A DNA stretch of 8,488 nt from Nocardioidaceae bacterium. GTDB lineage: Bacteria > Actinomycetota > Actinomycetes > Propionibacteriales > Nocardioidaceae. The stretch covers positions 1 through 8,488 of the forward strand of contig JACCZI010000181.1 of NCBI GenBank assembly GCA_013696015.1. Reading direction: 5' to 3'. The notes under the pieces are model-generated. The model was given only the letters and a program-made list of their open reading frames with translations, was not told the origin of the DNA and ran no database searches. The position numbers were made by a program, and so were the translations under genes. Positions 1-6,521 of the stretch are shown in pieces. Every line of letters begins with the position of its first letter. Position 1 is the first letter of the stretch.

Positions 1-492
1 GGTGGCGTACAGCAGCTCGAGCACCGCGGCGTCGCGCAGTCCCTCGGGGTGGTCCTGCGCATCCGCCACGGCTGCGTCGAGCAGCGACCGGACCTCGTCG
101 GCCCGCAGCGTGGCTGGCAACGTGCGGTGCTGCTTGGGGGACGCCAGCATCGCCCCGCTGTCGCTGCCGGCGCGTCCGGTGGTCGCCAGCCAGCGGGTGA
201 AGACGCGGGCGGTGGCCGCCCGCCGGGCAAGAGTGGTGCGCGCCCGGCCGCGGGCCTGTTGCGCGGCGAGGTAGCTGCGCAGCGTGCGCAGGTCCAGCTG
301 CTGTGGCGCGTCGACACCCATCCGGGACGCGTGCTCGGCAAGGGTGCGCAGGTCGGTGAGGTAGGCGCGGACCGTGTGCGCGGCGAGACTTCGCTCCGCC
401 ACGAGATGGCGCTCGTACGCCGCGAGGACATCTGTCCAACGCTCACCGGGCACGCCTCCGCGCAACGGTTCCGGGTGCGTCGATCTAGCCAC
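1..492 (-). CDS. xerC: Tyrosine recombinase XerC-like, N-terminal part (runs off window)
   Basis: The 3' end lies beyond position 1; 164 codons are visible. Residues about 17-104 form the helical SAM-like core-binding domain, with a typical run YERHLVAERSLAAHTVRAYL at 26-45. A short linker with an SPK motif (118-120) leads into the catalytic domain, whose first helix ends in AAVLELLYAT (155-164). In the family the next residues are GLRxSE, carrying the first catalytic Arg, so the window stops just before the active site. XerC/XerD recombinases resolve chromosome dimers at dif by strand exchange through a Tyr nucleophile; this neighbourhood after dprA fits XerC rather than a phage integrase. 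The start is uncertain: GTG at 492 is chosen because it leaves the whole core-binding domain intact, but no clear Shine-Dalgarno precedes it. GTG at 453 has GGAGG almost touching it, and a further in-frame GTG lies at 513. It begins about 50 bp after dprA in the same direction. Confidence 0.87.
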   Translation of the reverse strand, partial: MARSTHPEPLRGGVPGERWTDVLAAYERHLVAERSLAAHTVRAYLTDLRTLAEHASRMGVDAPQQLDLRTLRSYLAAQQARGRARTTLARRAATARVFTRWLATTGRAGSDSGAMLASPKQHRTLPATLRADEVRSLLDAAVADAQDHPEGLRDAAVLELLYAT

Positions 493-544
493 ATGAGCAC
501 CATGCGCAGGCACGCACGCAGTGACAAGGCGCCGCGCCGCCCGG

Positions 545-1717
545 TCAGTGCGCGCGCAGCGCGAGCGGTGCCTGCCGGGACAGCCGCCAACCATCGCCCG
601 TCCGTTCGGCGAGCCCGGCCAGAAGCAACCGACCGAGGGCCGGCTCGGTGACCTCGACGTTCAGCCGCGCCGCGGCCGCCACCTCGACGGCGGACCTGGC
701 CACTCCCACCGTCAGCGCCTCGAGCACGACGCGGTCCGCGCCCTGCAGGTCGTCGACCAAGCGGTGCTCACCCTCGACCCATGTCGCTGTGTCGCTGCCC
801 AGAGGCGCGATCGACTCAGCGATGTCGGTGCCGGAGGTCACCAGCTCGGCGCCGCCGTCGCGGATCAGCCGGTGCACGCCGGCGGAGGTGGAGCTGGTCA
901 CCGGCCCCGGGACGCCCATGACGGTGCGGCCCAGGCCGCCGGCCCAGTTGGCGGTGTTCAAGGAGCCGCTGCGCAGCGCGGCCTCGACGACGACGGTGCC
1001 TGTCGCCAGGGCAGCGATGATGCGGTTGCGGCTGAGAAACCGCAACCGCGTCGGGGTCGCACCCGGTGGCAGCTCGCTCGCGACGACCCCGTCCTCGGCG
1101 ATGCGTCTCAACAGCGACTCGTGCCCCCGCGGATACGCGACGTCGACGCCGCAGGCCAGGACCGCGACGGTGACGCCGTCAACGGCCAGCGCGCCCCGAT
1201 GGGCGGCGGAGTCGATGCCGTGCGCCGCCCCGGAAACCACGCTGATGTCGCGGCCGGCCGACTCGGCCGCGAGGTCACCCGCCACCTGGCTGCCGTACGT
1301 TGTCGAGGCTCGCGAGCCCACCAGCGCCACCGACCGCGTCACGACGGCTGCCAGCTGCCGGGGGCCGTGCACCCAGAGCCCGAGCGGCGCCCCGCCCCTG
1401 CGCTGCACCGGCGCGACTTCGTCGAGATCGTCGAGACCTCCCGGCCACTCGGCGTCGCCGGGGCAGACCCATCGGGGTCCAGCCGGTTGAGGTGACTCGA
1501 GAAGCCGCTCGGCCGTTTCCCTGGCCGCGACGGAATCCCCACGGCGGTAACCGGCATCCTCCCCCGCTGCGATCTGCGTCGACCACGTGTCGAGGACCGC
1601 GACCGGACCGCGTCTGCGCACGTCGTCTGCCACCCTGGGATCTCCTGGCTCGGCGAGCAGCGAGAGCGCGAGACGCGCCGTCCGCTCATGGCTGCCGTCG
1701 GGGACCAGTGTCAGCAT
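545..1717 (-). CDS. dprA: DNA-processing protein DprA (ssDNA-binding RecA loader)
   Basis: The 390-residue product matches the DprA/Smf family. Its Rossmann-like core spans about 85-305, with VALVGSRAS (130-138), VVSGAAHGIDSAAHRG (160-175), FLSRNRIIAAL (227-237), VVVEAALRSGSLNTA (242-256) and VPGP (269-272). A C-terminal winged-helix domain follows at about 324-380. DprA binds incoming single-stranded DNA and loads RecA during natural transformation; in non-competent bacteria its role is less clear. The reading frame stays open 45 codons upstream, inside comM, but ATG 1717 is the start: GGAGGT (complement of 1724-1729) sits 6 nt before it, and the extra residues are low-complexity Arg/Gly/Ala. 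The ATG shares its A with the comM stop (TGATG), so translation is probably coupled. One small deviation is GVHRLIRDG (280-288), where most homologues have an Asn in place of His. Confidence 0.95.
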   Translation of the reverse strand: MLTLVPDGSHERTARLALSLLAEPGDPRVADDVRRRGPVAVLDTWSTQIAAGEDAGYRRGDSVAARETAERLLESPQPAGPRWVCPGDAEWPGGLDDLDEVAPVQRRGGAPLGLWVHGPRQLAAVVTRSVALVGSRASTTYGSQVAGDLAAESAGRDISVVSGAAHGIDSAAHRGALAVDGVTVAVLACGVDVAYPRGHESLLRRIAEDGVVASELPPGATPTRLRFLSRNRIIAALATGTVVVEAALRSGSLNTANWAGGLGRTVMGVPGPVTSSTSAGVHRLIRDGGAELVTSGTDIAESIAPLGSDTATWVEGEHRLVDDLQGADRVVLEALTVGVARSAVEVAAAARLNVEVTEPALGRLLLAGLAERTGDGWRLSRQAPLALRAH

Positions 1718-3312
1718 CACGCCACCTCCGCGGCCAGCGGCAGGTCGGTGGGCCAGGCGGCCGGCAGCGGCTCCGACAGCCGCAGCGCATAGGCGATCTT
1801 GACGTGATCCAGCATCGGCCGGTCGTCTCCGCGGAGGTCCGCCACCGTCCACGCGAGCCGCAGTGCCCGGTCAGCCCCCCGGGCACTGATGTGTCCCGCC
1901 GCGAGGTGCTCCTCGAGCCATGCCGCCCCGGTGGCATGCACCGGCCAGGTGGCGCGCAGCGCCGGCCCGGGCACCTCGCCATTGACCCGCCACGGCGTAC
2001 CGGAGTAACGCTGCTGCTGCCGCGCACGAGCGGCCGCGACCCGCGACGCGACAACTGACGTCCCCTCGACCCCGCCCAGCTCGTCGCGGACCTCGTGTCG
2101 TCGTACCGGCTCGACCTTGCGATAGATGTCGATGCGGTCGCGCACCGGGCCGGAGACCCGGTCCTTGTAGCGACGCTTTGCCGCCTGGGTGCATTCGCAG
2201 CGGGCGTCCTTGCCGAAGTCGAGCCCGCAGGGACACGGGTTGGCGGCGAGAACCAGCACGAAGTGAGCGGGGAAGGTGGCCGAACGCTCGGCGCGACCGA
2301 TGCAGATCGATCCGCGCTCGAGGGGCTGTCGCAAAGCCTCGAGGACGTGGCAGGCGAACTCGGGTGCCTCATCGAGGAACAGCACCCCGCGGTGCGCCAG
2401 CGACATGGCACCCGGCCGGATGATCCGGCTGCCACCGCCCACGATGGCCGCGATGCTCGCGGTGTGGTGCGGATCAAGGAACGGCGGCCGGGTGACCAGC
2501 GGTGCGTCGGCGGGCAGCACGCCCGCGATCGAGTGGACGGCGCTCACCTCGAGGGACGCCTCGGGCTCCAAGTCGGGCAGCAGACCGGGCAGCCGCTCGG
2601 CAAGCATTGTCTTGCCCGCACCTGGCGGCCCCTCGAGGAACAGGTGGTGACCGCCCGCAGCGGCCACCTCGACACAACGGCGTGCCGCGGGCTGGCCGCG
2701 GACATCGGCGAAATCGAGGCCGGACCACCGGTCCTCCCCCTGCCACGAAAGGTTTTCGGTGGTGGCCAACGGCTCCACGGGGGGATCGTCGGGCGGTTCC
2801 TCGCCGCGCAGCAGCGCTACGGCGTGGGCCAGCGACCGGACCGCTACGACAGAGATCCCGTCGACGACGCCTGCCTCGGTGGCGTTGACCTCCGGCACCA
2901 TCACCCGCCGGCAGCCCGCCTGGGCGGCCGCCAGCGTCGCCGGTAGCACGCCGGGCACCGCGCGGAGCCGACCGTCAAGAGCCAGCTCCCCCAGCAGCAC
3001 GGCGTCACGGATCGGCTCGGCAGGGACGGCCCCCGCAGCGGCGAGCACGGCCAGCGCGATCGCCAGGTCGTACTGGGAGCCGGACTTCGGCAGCGACGCG
3101 GGCGACAGCGCGACGGTCACCCGGCGGTTGGGCCAGGTCTCCCCCGAGTTGATCACCGCGGCTCGGCACCGGTCTTTGGACTCGTTCAGCGAGGTGTCCG
3201 GCAGCCCGACCAGCACCATCTTCGGCAGGCCGGAGCCGATGTCGGCCTCCACCTCGACGACGCGGCCGCGGACCCCCTCGAGCGTGACCGCTCGCGTCCG
3301 ACCCAAGGACAC
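1717..3312 (-). CDS. comM: ComM-like Mg-chelatase-family AAA+ ATPase
   Basis: The product is 531 residues, close to the usual family length of about 500. An N-terminal ChlI/Lon-protease-like domain covers about 1-170, with GLPKMVLVGLPDTSLNESKDR at 28-48. The AAA+ module follows, with Walker A GPPGAGKT at 228-235 and Walker B VLFLDEAPEF at 310-319. A cysteine-containing ANPCPCG stretch (357-363) and two more Cys (372, 374) resemble a metal site. SGPVRDRIDIY (387-397) is the conserved segment usually seen as SGPLLDRID, and a Mg-chelatase C-terminal domain follows (about 420-515). Despite the family name, studied ComM proteins are hexameric helicases that drive branch migration during integration of transforming DNA. 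The start is GTG at 3312, directly abutting the yraN stop (TGA then GTG, no gap), which argues for coupled translation. No strong separate Shine-Dalgarno is visible. The downstream dprA overlap supports a joint DNA-uptake or recombination role. Confidence 0.95.
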   Translation of the reverse strand: MSLGRTRAVTLEGVRGRVVEVEADIGSGLPKMVLVGLPDTSLNESKDRCRAAVINSGETWPNRRVTVALSPASLPKSGSQYDLAIALAVLAAAGAVPAEPIRDAVLLGELALDGRLRAVPGVLPATLAAAQAGCRRVMVPEVNATEAGVVDGISVVAVRSLAHAVALLRGEEPPDDPPVEPLATTENLSWQGEDRWSGLDFADVRGQPAARRCVEVAAAGGHHLFLEGPPGAGKTMLAERLPGLLPDLEPEASLEVSAVHSIAGVLPADAPLVTRPPFLDPHHTASIAAIVGGGSRIIRPGAMSLAHRGVLFLDEAPEFACHVLEALRQPLERGSICIGRAERSATFPAHFVLVLAANPCPCGLDFGKDARCECTQAAKRRYKDRVSGPVRDRIDIYRKVEPVRRHEVRDELGGVEGTSVVASRVAAARARQQQRYSGTPWRVNGEVPGPALRATWPVHATGAAWLEEHLAAGHISARGADRALRLAWTVADLRGDDRPMLDHVKIAYALRLSEPLPAAWPTDLPLAAEVA

Positions 3313-3684
3313 TCAGGCCACCGCCTGCACGTGGTCGACCTGTGGTGCTCCGCGGTGCGGAATCACCACACCGATCACGTCGATCCGCACTTCGGCAGGT
3401 TTGACCGGGTGCTCCGCGAGCCAGCGAGCCGCTAGCCGGCGCAACCGCGCCGCCTTGCGGGGAGTCACTCCCTCGAGGGGGCTCCCGAAGTTCGTGGTCG
3501 CGCGGGTCTTGACCTCGACCACCGCGAGCACGTCGCCGCGGCGGGCCACGATGTCGATCTCGCCGAGATCGCAGCGCCAGTTGCGTTCGAGAACGGTCAT
3601 GCCCGACTCGACCAGATGCCGGGCGGCGACGTCCTCGCCGTACCGGCCAAGCGCCGTCCGCGCCGCCGTCGCACTGCTCCCCAT
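3313..3684 (-). CDS. yraN: YraN family protein (UPF0102), predicted nuclease-like fold
   Basis: The 123-residue protein has the family hallmarks: LGRYGEDVAARHL (12-24), LERNWRC (32-38), LGEIDIVA (40-47) and VVEVKTR (55-61). Asp44, Glu57 and Lys59 form the D...ExK pattern of a restriction-endonuclease-like core, which makes a nuclease role plausible, although substrate and reaction cannot be read from sequence. The TPRKAARLRRLAARWL helix (74-89) is also typical. The frame extends to a GTG at 3696, but ATG 3684 is preferred because GGAGGT (complement of 3689-3694) lies 4 nt upstream of it. yraN is the first gene of the left-hand block, after the non-coding gap, and its stop touches the comM start. 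In many genomes yraN sits beside comM and dprA, suggesting involvement in processing recombination intermediates; that is inference. Confidence 0.93.
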   Translation of the reverse strand: MGSSATAARTALGRYGEDVAARHLVESGMTVLERNWRCDLGEIDIVARRGDVLAVVEVKTRATTNFGSPLEGVTPRKAARLRRLAARWLAEHPVKPAEVRIDVIGVVIPHRGAPQVDHVQAVA

Positions 3685-3743
3685 GGCCACCTCCACCCCT
3701 CAGAGTGGTCGGCTCACGACCCAGATGGGGACAGGTGCTTTCG

Positions 3744-3755
3744 GCTGTGGACAGC
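3744..3755. repeat. 12-bp palindrome GCTGTGGACAGC in yraN leader
   Basis: GCTGT and ACAGC flank a two-base centre, about 60 bp upstream of the yraN ATG. The arms are only 5 bp, so chance occurrence is quite possible in GC-rich DNA. It lies inside the wider GCCGACC/GGTCGGC inverted repeat and could be part of a leader fold or a small operator. Confidence 0.35.
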
Positions 3756-3801
3756 TCCAGAGGCGCAAGCAAGCCTTGAGTGCCGACCGCTGGTGCCCCT
3801 A

Positions 3802-3819
3802 TCCCATGTTCACATGGGA
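3802..3819. repeat. Perfect 18-bp palindrome (8-bp arms), operator-like
   Basis: TCCCATGT and ACATGGGA are exact inverse complements around a TC centre. The A/T-containing arms stand out from the surrounding GC-rich sequence. It begins one base beyond the long hairpin at 3821-3862, about 118 bp upstream of the yraN start. Symmetry and size suit a dimeric helix-turn-helix operator; alternatively it is a second stem of a compound terminator after the DUF2469 gene. No specific regulator is recognised. Confidence 0.5.
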
Positions 3820-3820
3820 A

Positions 3821-3862
3821 AGCGGCTCTCCCAATGGGGTCGAGCCCCTTGGGAGTGCCGCT
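3821..3862 (-). terminator. Long hairpin after DUF2469 gene, probable terminator
   Basis: The 42-nt inverted repeat pairs AGCGGC with GCCGCT (6 bp), CTCCCAA with TTGGGAG (7 bp) and GGGG with CCCC (4 bp) around a 5-nt loop. Its only defects are one T-T mismatch (3827/3856) and one bulged T (3835). It starts 27 nt past the DUF2469 stop in the direction of transcription. Only three T residues follow the stem on the minus strand, so it is a weak intrinsic terminator by the E. coli model; actinobacterial terminators often lack a long T-run. It could also stabilise mRNA 3' ends or belong to a dispersed palindromic repeat family. Confidence 0.6.
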
Positions 3863-3889
3863 AAGCCATTGGAAGTTGGCCCCCGCGCG

Positions 3890-4198
3890 TCACTCTTTGG
3901 GCAGCTCCAGGTCGCCTGGCGCCAACTCCTCGACGTTGACGTCCCTGAACGTGAGCACCTTGACGTTCTTGGCGAACCGGGCCGGCCGGTACATGTCCCA
4001 CACCCAGGCGTCGGTCATCGACACCTCGAAGTACGCATCGCCGCTCTCCGCGCGCACCTTCACCTCGACCGTGTTGCACAGGTAGAACCGGCGGTCGGTC
4101 TCGACGACGTACTTGAAGATGCCGACGACGTCGCGGTACTCGCGGTAGAGCTGTAGCTCCATCTCGGCCTCGTACTTCTCGAGGTCCTCAGCACTCAT
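3890..4198 (-). CDS. DUF2469 family protein (actinobacterial conserved hypothetical)
   Basis: The 102-residue product begins MSAEDLEKYEAEMELQLYRE and carries the family signature DAWVWDMYRPARF (63-75), followed by KVLTFRDVNVEEL (80-92). It closely resembles mycobacterial Rv2901c in length and layout. The function is unknown. The protein is acidic and soluble, with no signal peptide, membrane segment or catalytic motif I can recognise. The frame is open up to ATG 4222, but ATG 4198 fits the family N-terminus and has GAGGAGG (complement of 4208-4214) 9 nt upstream. The start overlaps the end of rnhB by 11 nt, indicating cotranscription and likely coupling. The rnhB-DUF2469 pairing is characteristic of actinobacteria. 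Confidence 0.93.
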   Translation of the reverse strand: MSAEDLEKYEAEMELQLYREYRDVVGIFKYVVETDRRFYLCNTVEVKVRAESGDAYFEVSMTDAWVWDMYRPARFAKNVKVLTFRDVNVEELAPGDLELPKE

Positions 4199-4880
4199 CG
4201 ACGCTCGCCTCCTCACTGTCATTGTCGCCCATCCGCTCGGCCGACCTGACGTTGACGAACCGCCGCCGGTGCTCCGGGCAAGGGCCGTACTCCAGCAACG
4301 CCTCGTCGTGCTCGCGAGTGCAGTAGCCCTTGTGGACCGCGAAGCCGTACGCCGGGAACATCTCGTGCAGCGACACCATGATCCGGTCCCGCGTCACCTT
4401 GGCGACGACCGACGCCGCCGCGATCGACGCGGTGACCCGGTCGCCCTTCCACATCGCCAGGCCGGGCACCTCGAGCCCGTCGACGCAGAAGCCGTCGGTG
4501 AGCACGTACGCCGGGCGCGTGGCCAGTCGGGCGAGCGCCCGGCGCAGCGCGTCGACGTTGGCCACGTGCATGCCGAGGCGGTCGCACTCGACGGCGGAGA
4601 CGACGACGACCGACCAGGCGAGGGCCCGGCGGACGACCAGGTCGTAGCACGCCTCCCGGCGTAGCGGGGTCAACAGCTTGGAGTCGGCGAGACCGGGGAT
4701 CTCGCCGCGGCGGCCTTCCGGCAGGACCACTGCCGCGGCGACCAGCGGGCCGGCGCAGGCGCCCCGGCCTGCCTCGTCGACACCGGCGACAGGCGCCAGC
4801 CCGGCACGCCGCAGCGCTCGCTCGTACCCGTAGAGCCCGGCGTCGCGGCGGATCGTCGTGCTGCGCGGTAACTGTGTCAT
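4188..4880 (-). CDS. rnhB: Ribonuclease HII
   Basis: The enzyme cleaves RNA in RNA-DNA hybrids and starts removal of single ribonucleotides from DNA. Hallmarks in the 230-residue product are GVDEAGRGACAGPLVAAAVVL (33-53; Asp35 and Glu36), LADSKLL (64-70), TDGF (128-131; Asp129), SIAAASVVAKVTRDRIM (152-168; Asp165) and HKGYCTREH (183-191). The four acidic metal-binding residues of RNase HII are therefore all present. The acidic, low-complexity tail (about 218-230) overlaps the DUF2469 start. ATG 4880 is chosen as start; an in-frame GTG at 4892 would add four residues. Neither has a good Shine-Dalgarno, so translation may be coupled to lepB2, whose stop lies at 4897-4899. Confidence 0.96.
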   Translation of the reverse strand: MTQLPRSTTIRRDAGLYGYERALRRAGLAPVAGVDEAGRGACAGPLVAAAVVLPEGRRGEIPGLADSKLLTPLRREACYDLVVRRALAWSVVVVSAVECDRLGMHVANVDALRRALARLATRPAYVLTDGFCVDGLEVPGLAMWKGDRVTASIAAASVVAKVTRDRIMVSLHEMFPAYGFAVHKGYCTREHDEALLEYGPCPEHRRRFVNVRSAERMGDNDSEEASVDEC

Positions 4881-4896
4881 CAAAGGTCGCACCGAG

Positions 4897-5679
4897 TCAG
4901 CAGCGAGGCACGCGAGTCACCTCGCCCTTGGCCGGCGGCACACCACCGTCGGGGACGGCATCGAACGTGTCGGGGACGCCCAGGCCGTGAGCCTCGTCGA
5001 AGGGCCAAGCGACGGCCAACGCGCGGCCGGTGACCAGGTCGAGCGGCACGAACGCCGTGCCATCGTCGACGTGGCAGCGGGAGTCACCGGAGTCGCTGCG
5101 GTGGTCGCCCATCAGCCACAGGGCATCCTGCGGCACCACGACTTCGAAGTCGGTCCGCGACGCGACGTCCCCGGGGAACAGGTACGACGACTCCTCCAGC
5201 GGCGTGCCGTTGACGCTCATCCGGCCCTCACGGTCACAGCAGCTCACAGTGTCGCCCGGCAGCCCGATGACGCGTTTGACGAGGTGCTCGGTCGCGCTCG
5301 AGGGCAACACACCCACGAACTGCAGACCGCGCTCGAGCAGGTTGGGATCCTCCGCCGTGCGCAGGGCGGCCCCGAGCCAACGGCCGGGGTCCTCGAACAC
5401 CACGACCTCGCCCCGCTCGACGTCGCCGAACTTCTGCACCACGATGCGCTGGTGGCGGAGGATCGTGTCCTCCATCGATCCGGTCGGCACCGTGAACGCC
5501 TGCACGACGAACGCCCGGAGCAGGGTGGCGAACACCAGCGCGGTCACCACCACGATGACAAACTCACGGAGCAGCCGCCGTCCGCGCTTGCCGGGCGCAG
5601 GGTGAGGGTCGCCTCTGGGCGCGGTGCGTGGCGGAGGCGGCGCGGTCGTACCGGCAGGTCCGGACCCGGCAGAGGTCAC
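4897..5679 (-). CDS. lepB: Type I signal peptidase, second tandem copy
   Basis: Removes signal peptides from exported proteins on the outer face of the membrane. The 260-residue product has a Pro/Gly-rich cytoplasmic N-terminus (1-38), one membrane segment (about 39-60) and the catalytic motif VPTGSMEDT (64-72, Ser68). HLVKRVIGLPGD (132-143) carries the general base Lys135. The last signature region reads GDHRSDSGDSR (191-201), with His193 where families usually have Asn. A vicinal Cys147-Cys148 pair is also seen in the neighbouring copy. The ORF is open well upstream inside lepB1, but GTG 5679 is taken as start because it overlaps the lepB1 stop (GTGA) and gives a normal-length N-terminus. 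There is no clear Shine-Dalgarno, consistent with coupling. Confidence 0.92.
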   Translation of the reverse strand: MTSAGSGPAGTTAPPPPRTAPRGDPHPAPGKRGRRLLREFVIVVVTALVFATLLRAFVVQAFTVPTGSMEDTILRHQRIVVQKFGDVERGEVVVFEDPGRWLGAALRTAEDPNLLERGLQFVGVLPSSATEHLVKRVIGLPGDTVSCCDREGRMSVNGTPLEESSYLFPGDVASRTDFEVVVPQDALWLMGDHRSDSGDSRCHVDDGTAFVPLDLVTGRALAVAWPFDEAHGLGVPDTFDAVPDGGVPPAKGEVTRVPRC

Positions 5680-6497
5680 GGAGCCGGCTTCGCGTCGAAC
5701 GCCGTTCTGTCGAAGACCTCGGGTCGGTCGATGAGCTCCAGCCGCGAGCTCGGCCAGACGATCGCCCACACCTTGCCCGTCACGTTGTCCTCGGGCACGA
5801 AACCGCCGCCTGGCCCTCCGGTGTGGGACCGGGAGTCGCTGGAGAAGTCCCGGTTGTCCCCCATGACCCACAGATGGCCCGCCGGCACGGTGACGTCGAA
5901 TTCGGTGTCGGAGGGGTTGATGCCCTTGGGGAGGTACGCCTCGTCCAACGCCACGCCGTTGACGACGACGTCATCGTTGCGGTTGCAGCAGACGACTTGG
6001 TCACCACCGATCCCGATGACCCGCTTGACCAGGTGCCCTCCGGTGGGGAACAGACCGAAGACCTCCAACGCACGCTGCACCCCGTTGGCGGGCTTCAGCT
6101 GCTCCGCTGCGCTCAACCATCCGCCGGGATCGTCGAAGACGACGATGTCGCCACGCTCCACGTCACCGGTCCAGTACGAGACCTTCTGCACCAGGATGCG
6201 GTCGTTGACGTTGAGCGCCGGCTCCATGGAGCCGGACGGGATGAAGAAAGCCTGGACGAAGAAGGTCTTGACGACCACCGCGAGCACCAGCGCAGTGACG
6301 AGCAGGACCAGCACCTCCTGCCACAGGGGCAGGCTCTTGCCGCGACCGGCCTTGGTCTCCGCGGCGGGGCTGGGCGGGTCGGGCGGGCTCGTGGCGTCCG
6401 CCTGCACTGGACCCTGGGCAGCATCGACATCGGCCAACACCGCAGTTCGCGGCGGGGTGGTCTCCGCGCCGCGGCCGGCGTCGTCGATTCGGGCCAC
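5676..6497 (-). CDS. lepB: Type I signal peptidase, first tandem copy
   Basis: The 273-residue protein has a long disordered Pro/Ala-rich N-terminus (1-56), one membrane segment (about 60-80) and IPSGSMEPAL (86-95) with nucleophile Ser90. VERGDIVVFDDPGGWL (113-128) follows, then HLVKRVIGIGGD (155-166) with general base Lys158, and the canonical GDNRDFSSDSR (213-223). It has the same Cys-Cys pair (170-171) as the next gene. No second membrane segment is evident, as is usual for Gram-positive enzymes. GTG 6497 is the first possible start after an in-frame TAG at 6507-6509. The nearest purine-rich stretch (GGGAG) touches it directly, so the initiation signal is poor and a later start cannot be excluded. 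It lies 24 nt after rplS and overlaps lepB2 by 4 nt. Confidence 0.94.
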   Translation of the reverse strand: MARIDDAGRGAETTPPRTAVLADVDAAQGPVQADATSPPDPPSPAAETKAGRGKSLPLWQEVLVLLVTALVLAVVVKTFFVQAFFIPSGSMEPALNVNDRILVQKVSYWTGDVERGDIVVFDDPGGWLSAAEQLKPANGVQRALEVFGLFPTGGHLVKRVIGIGGDQVVCCNRNDDVVVNGVALDEAYLPKGINPSDTEFDVTVPAGHLWVMGDNRDFSSDSRSHTGGPGGGFVPEDNVTGKVWAIVWPSSRLELIDRPEVFDRTAFDAKPAP

Positions 6498-6521
6498 CTC
6501 CCGAGCCTAGCCGCCCGCACC

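Larger units (their letters stand above)
3685..3889 (-). other. Intergenic region DUF2469-yraN, rich in inverted repeats
   Basis: This gap separates the two gene blocks and has no credible coding potential. From the upstream side on the minus strand it holds a long hairpin (3821-3862), an 18-bp palindrome (3802-3819), and a wide inverted repeat pairing GCCGACC at 3782-3788 with GGTCGGC at 3707-3713. A 12-bp palindrome (3744-3755) lies inside that wide pair. The yraN promoter is expected here, but I could not find a convincing -35/-10 pair. The region may therefore combine a terminator, a promoter and a structured leader. Confidence 0.6.

Noticed and set aside
648..1490. 280-codon plus-strand open frame inside dprA
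   Set aside because: It lies wholly antisense to dprA, and its composition reflects the reverse complement of GC-rich codons.
1718..1852. Longer N-terminus for DprA using an upstream start
   Set aside because: The extra 45 residues are Arg/Gly/Ala-rich out-of-frame comM sequence, whereas ATG 1717 has a well-placed GGAGGT.
3685..3800. A sigma70-type promoter for yraN (TTGCTT or TTGCGC near 3768-3775 as -35)
   Set aside because: No matching -10 at 16-18 bp spacing could be found, so the promoter position is left open.
2759..4156. 465-codon plus-strand open frame across comM, yraN and DUF2469
   Set aside because: It is antisense to three well-supported genes and spans an intergenic region. 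Its Ser/Thr/Arg-rich translation resembles no protein family.
4858..6510. 550-codon open frame on the plus strand opposite the two lepB genes and the rnhB start
   Set aside because: It is an antisense shadow of high-GC codon use. Its composition is Arg/His/Gly-rich and low in complexity, it contains no recognisable domain, and the opposite strand encodes two clear signal peptidases.
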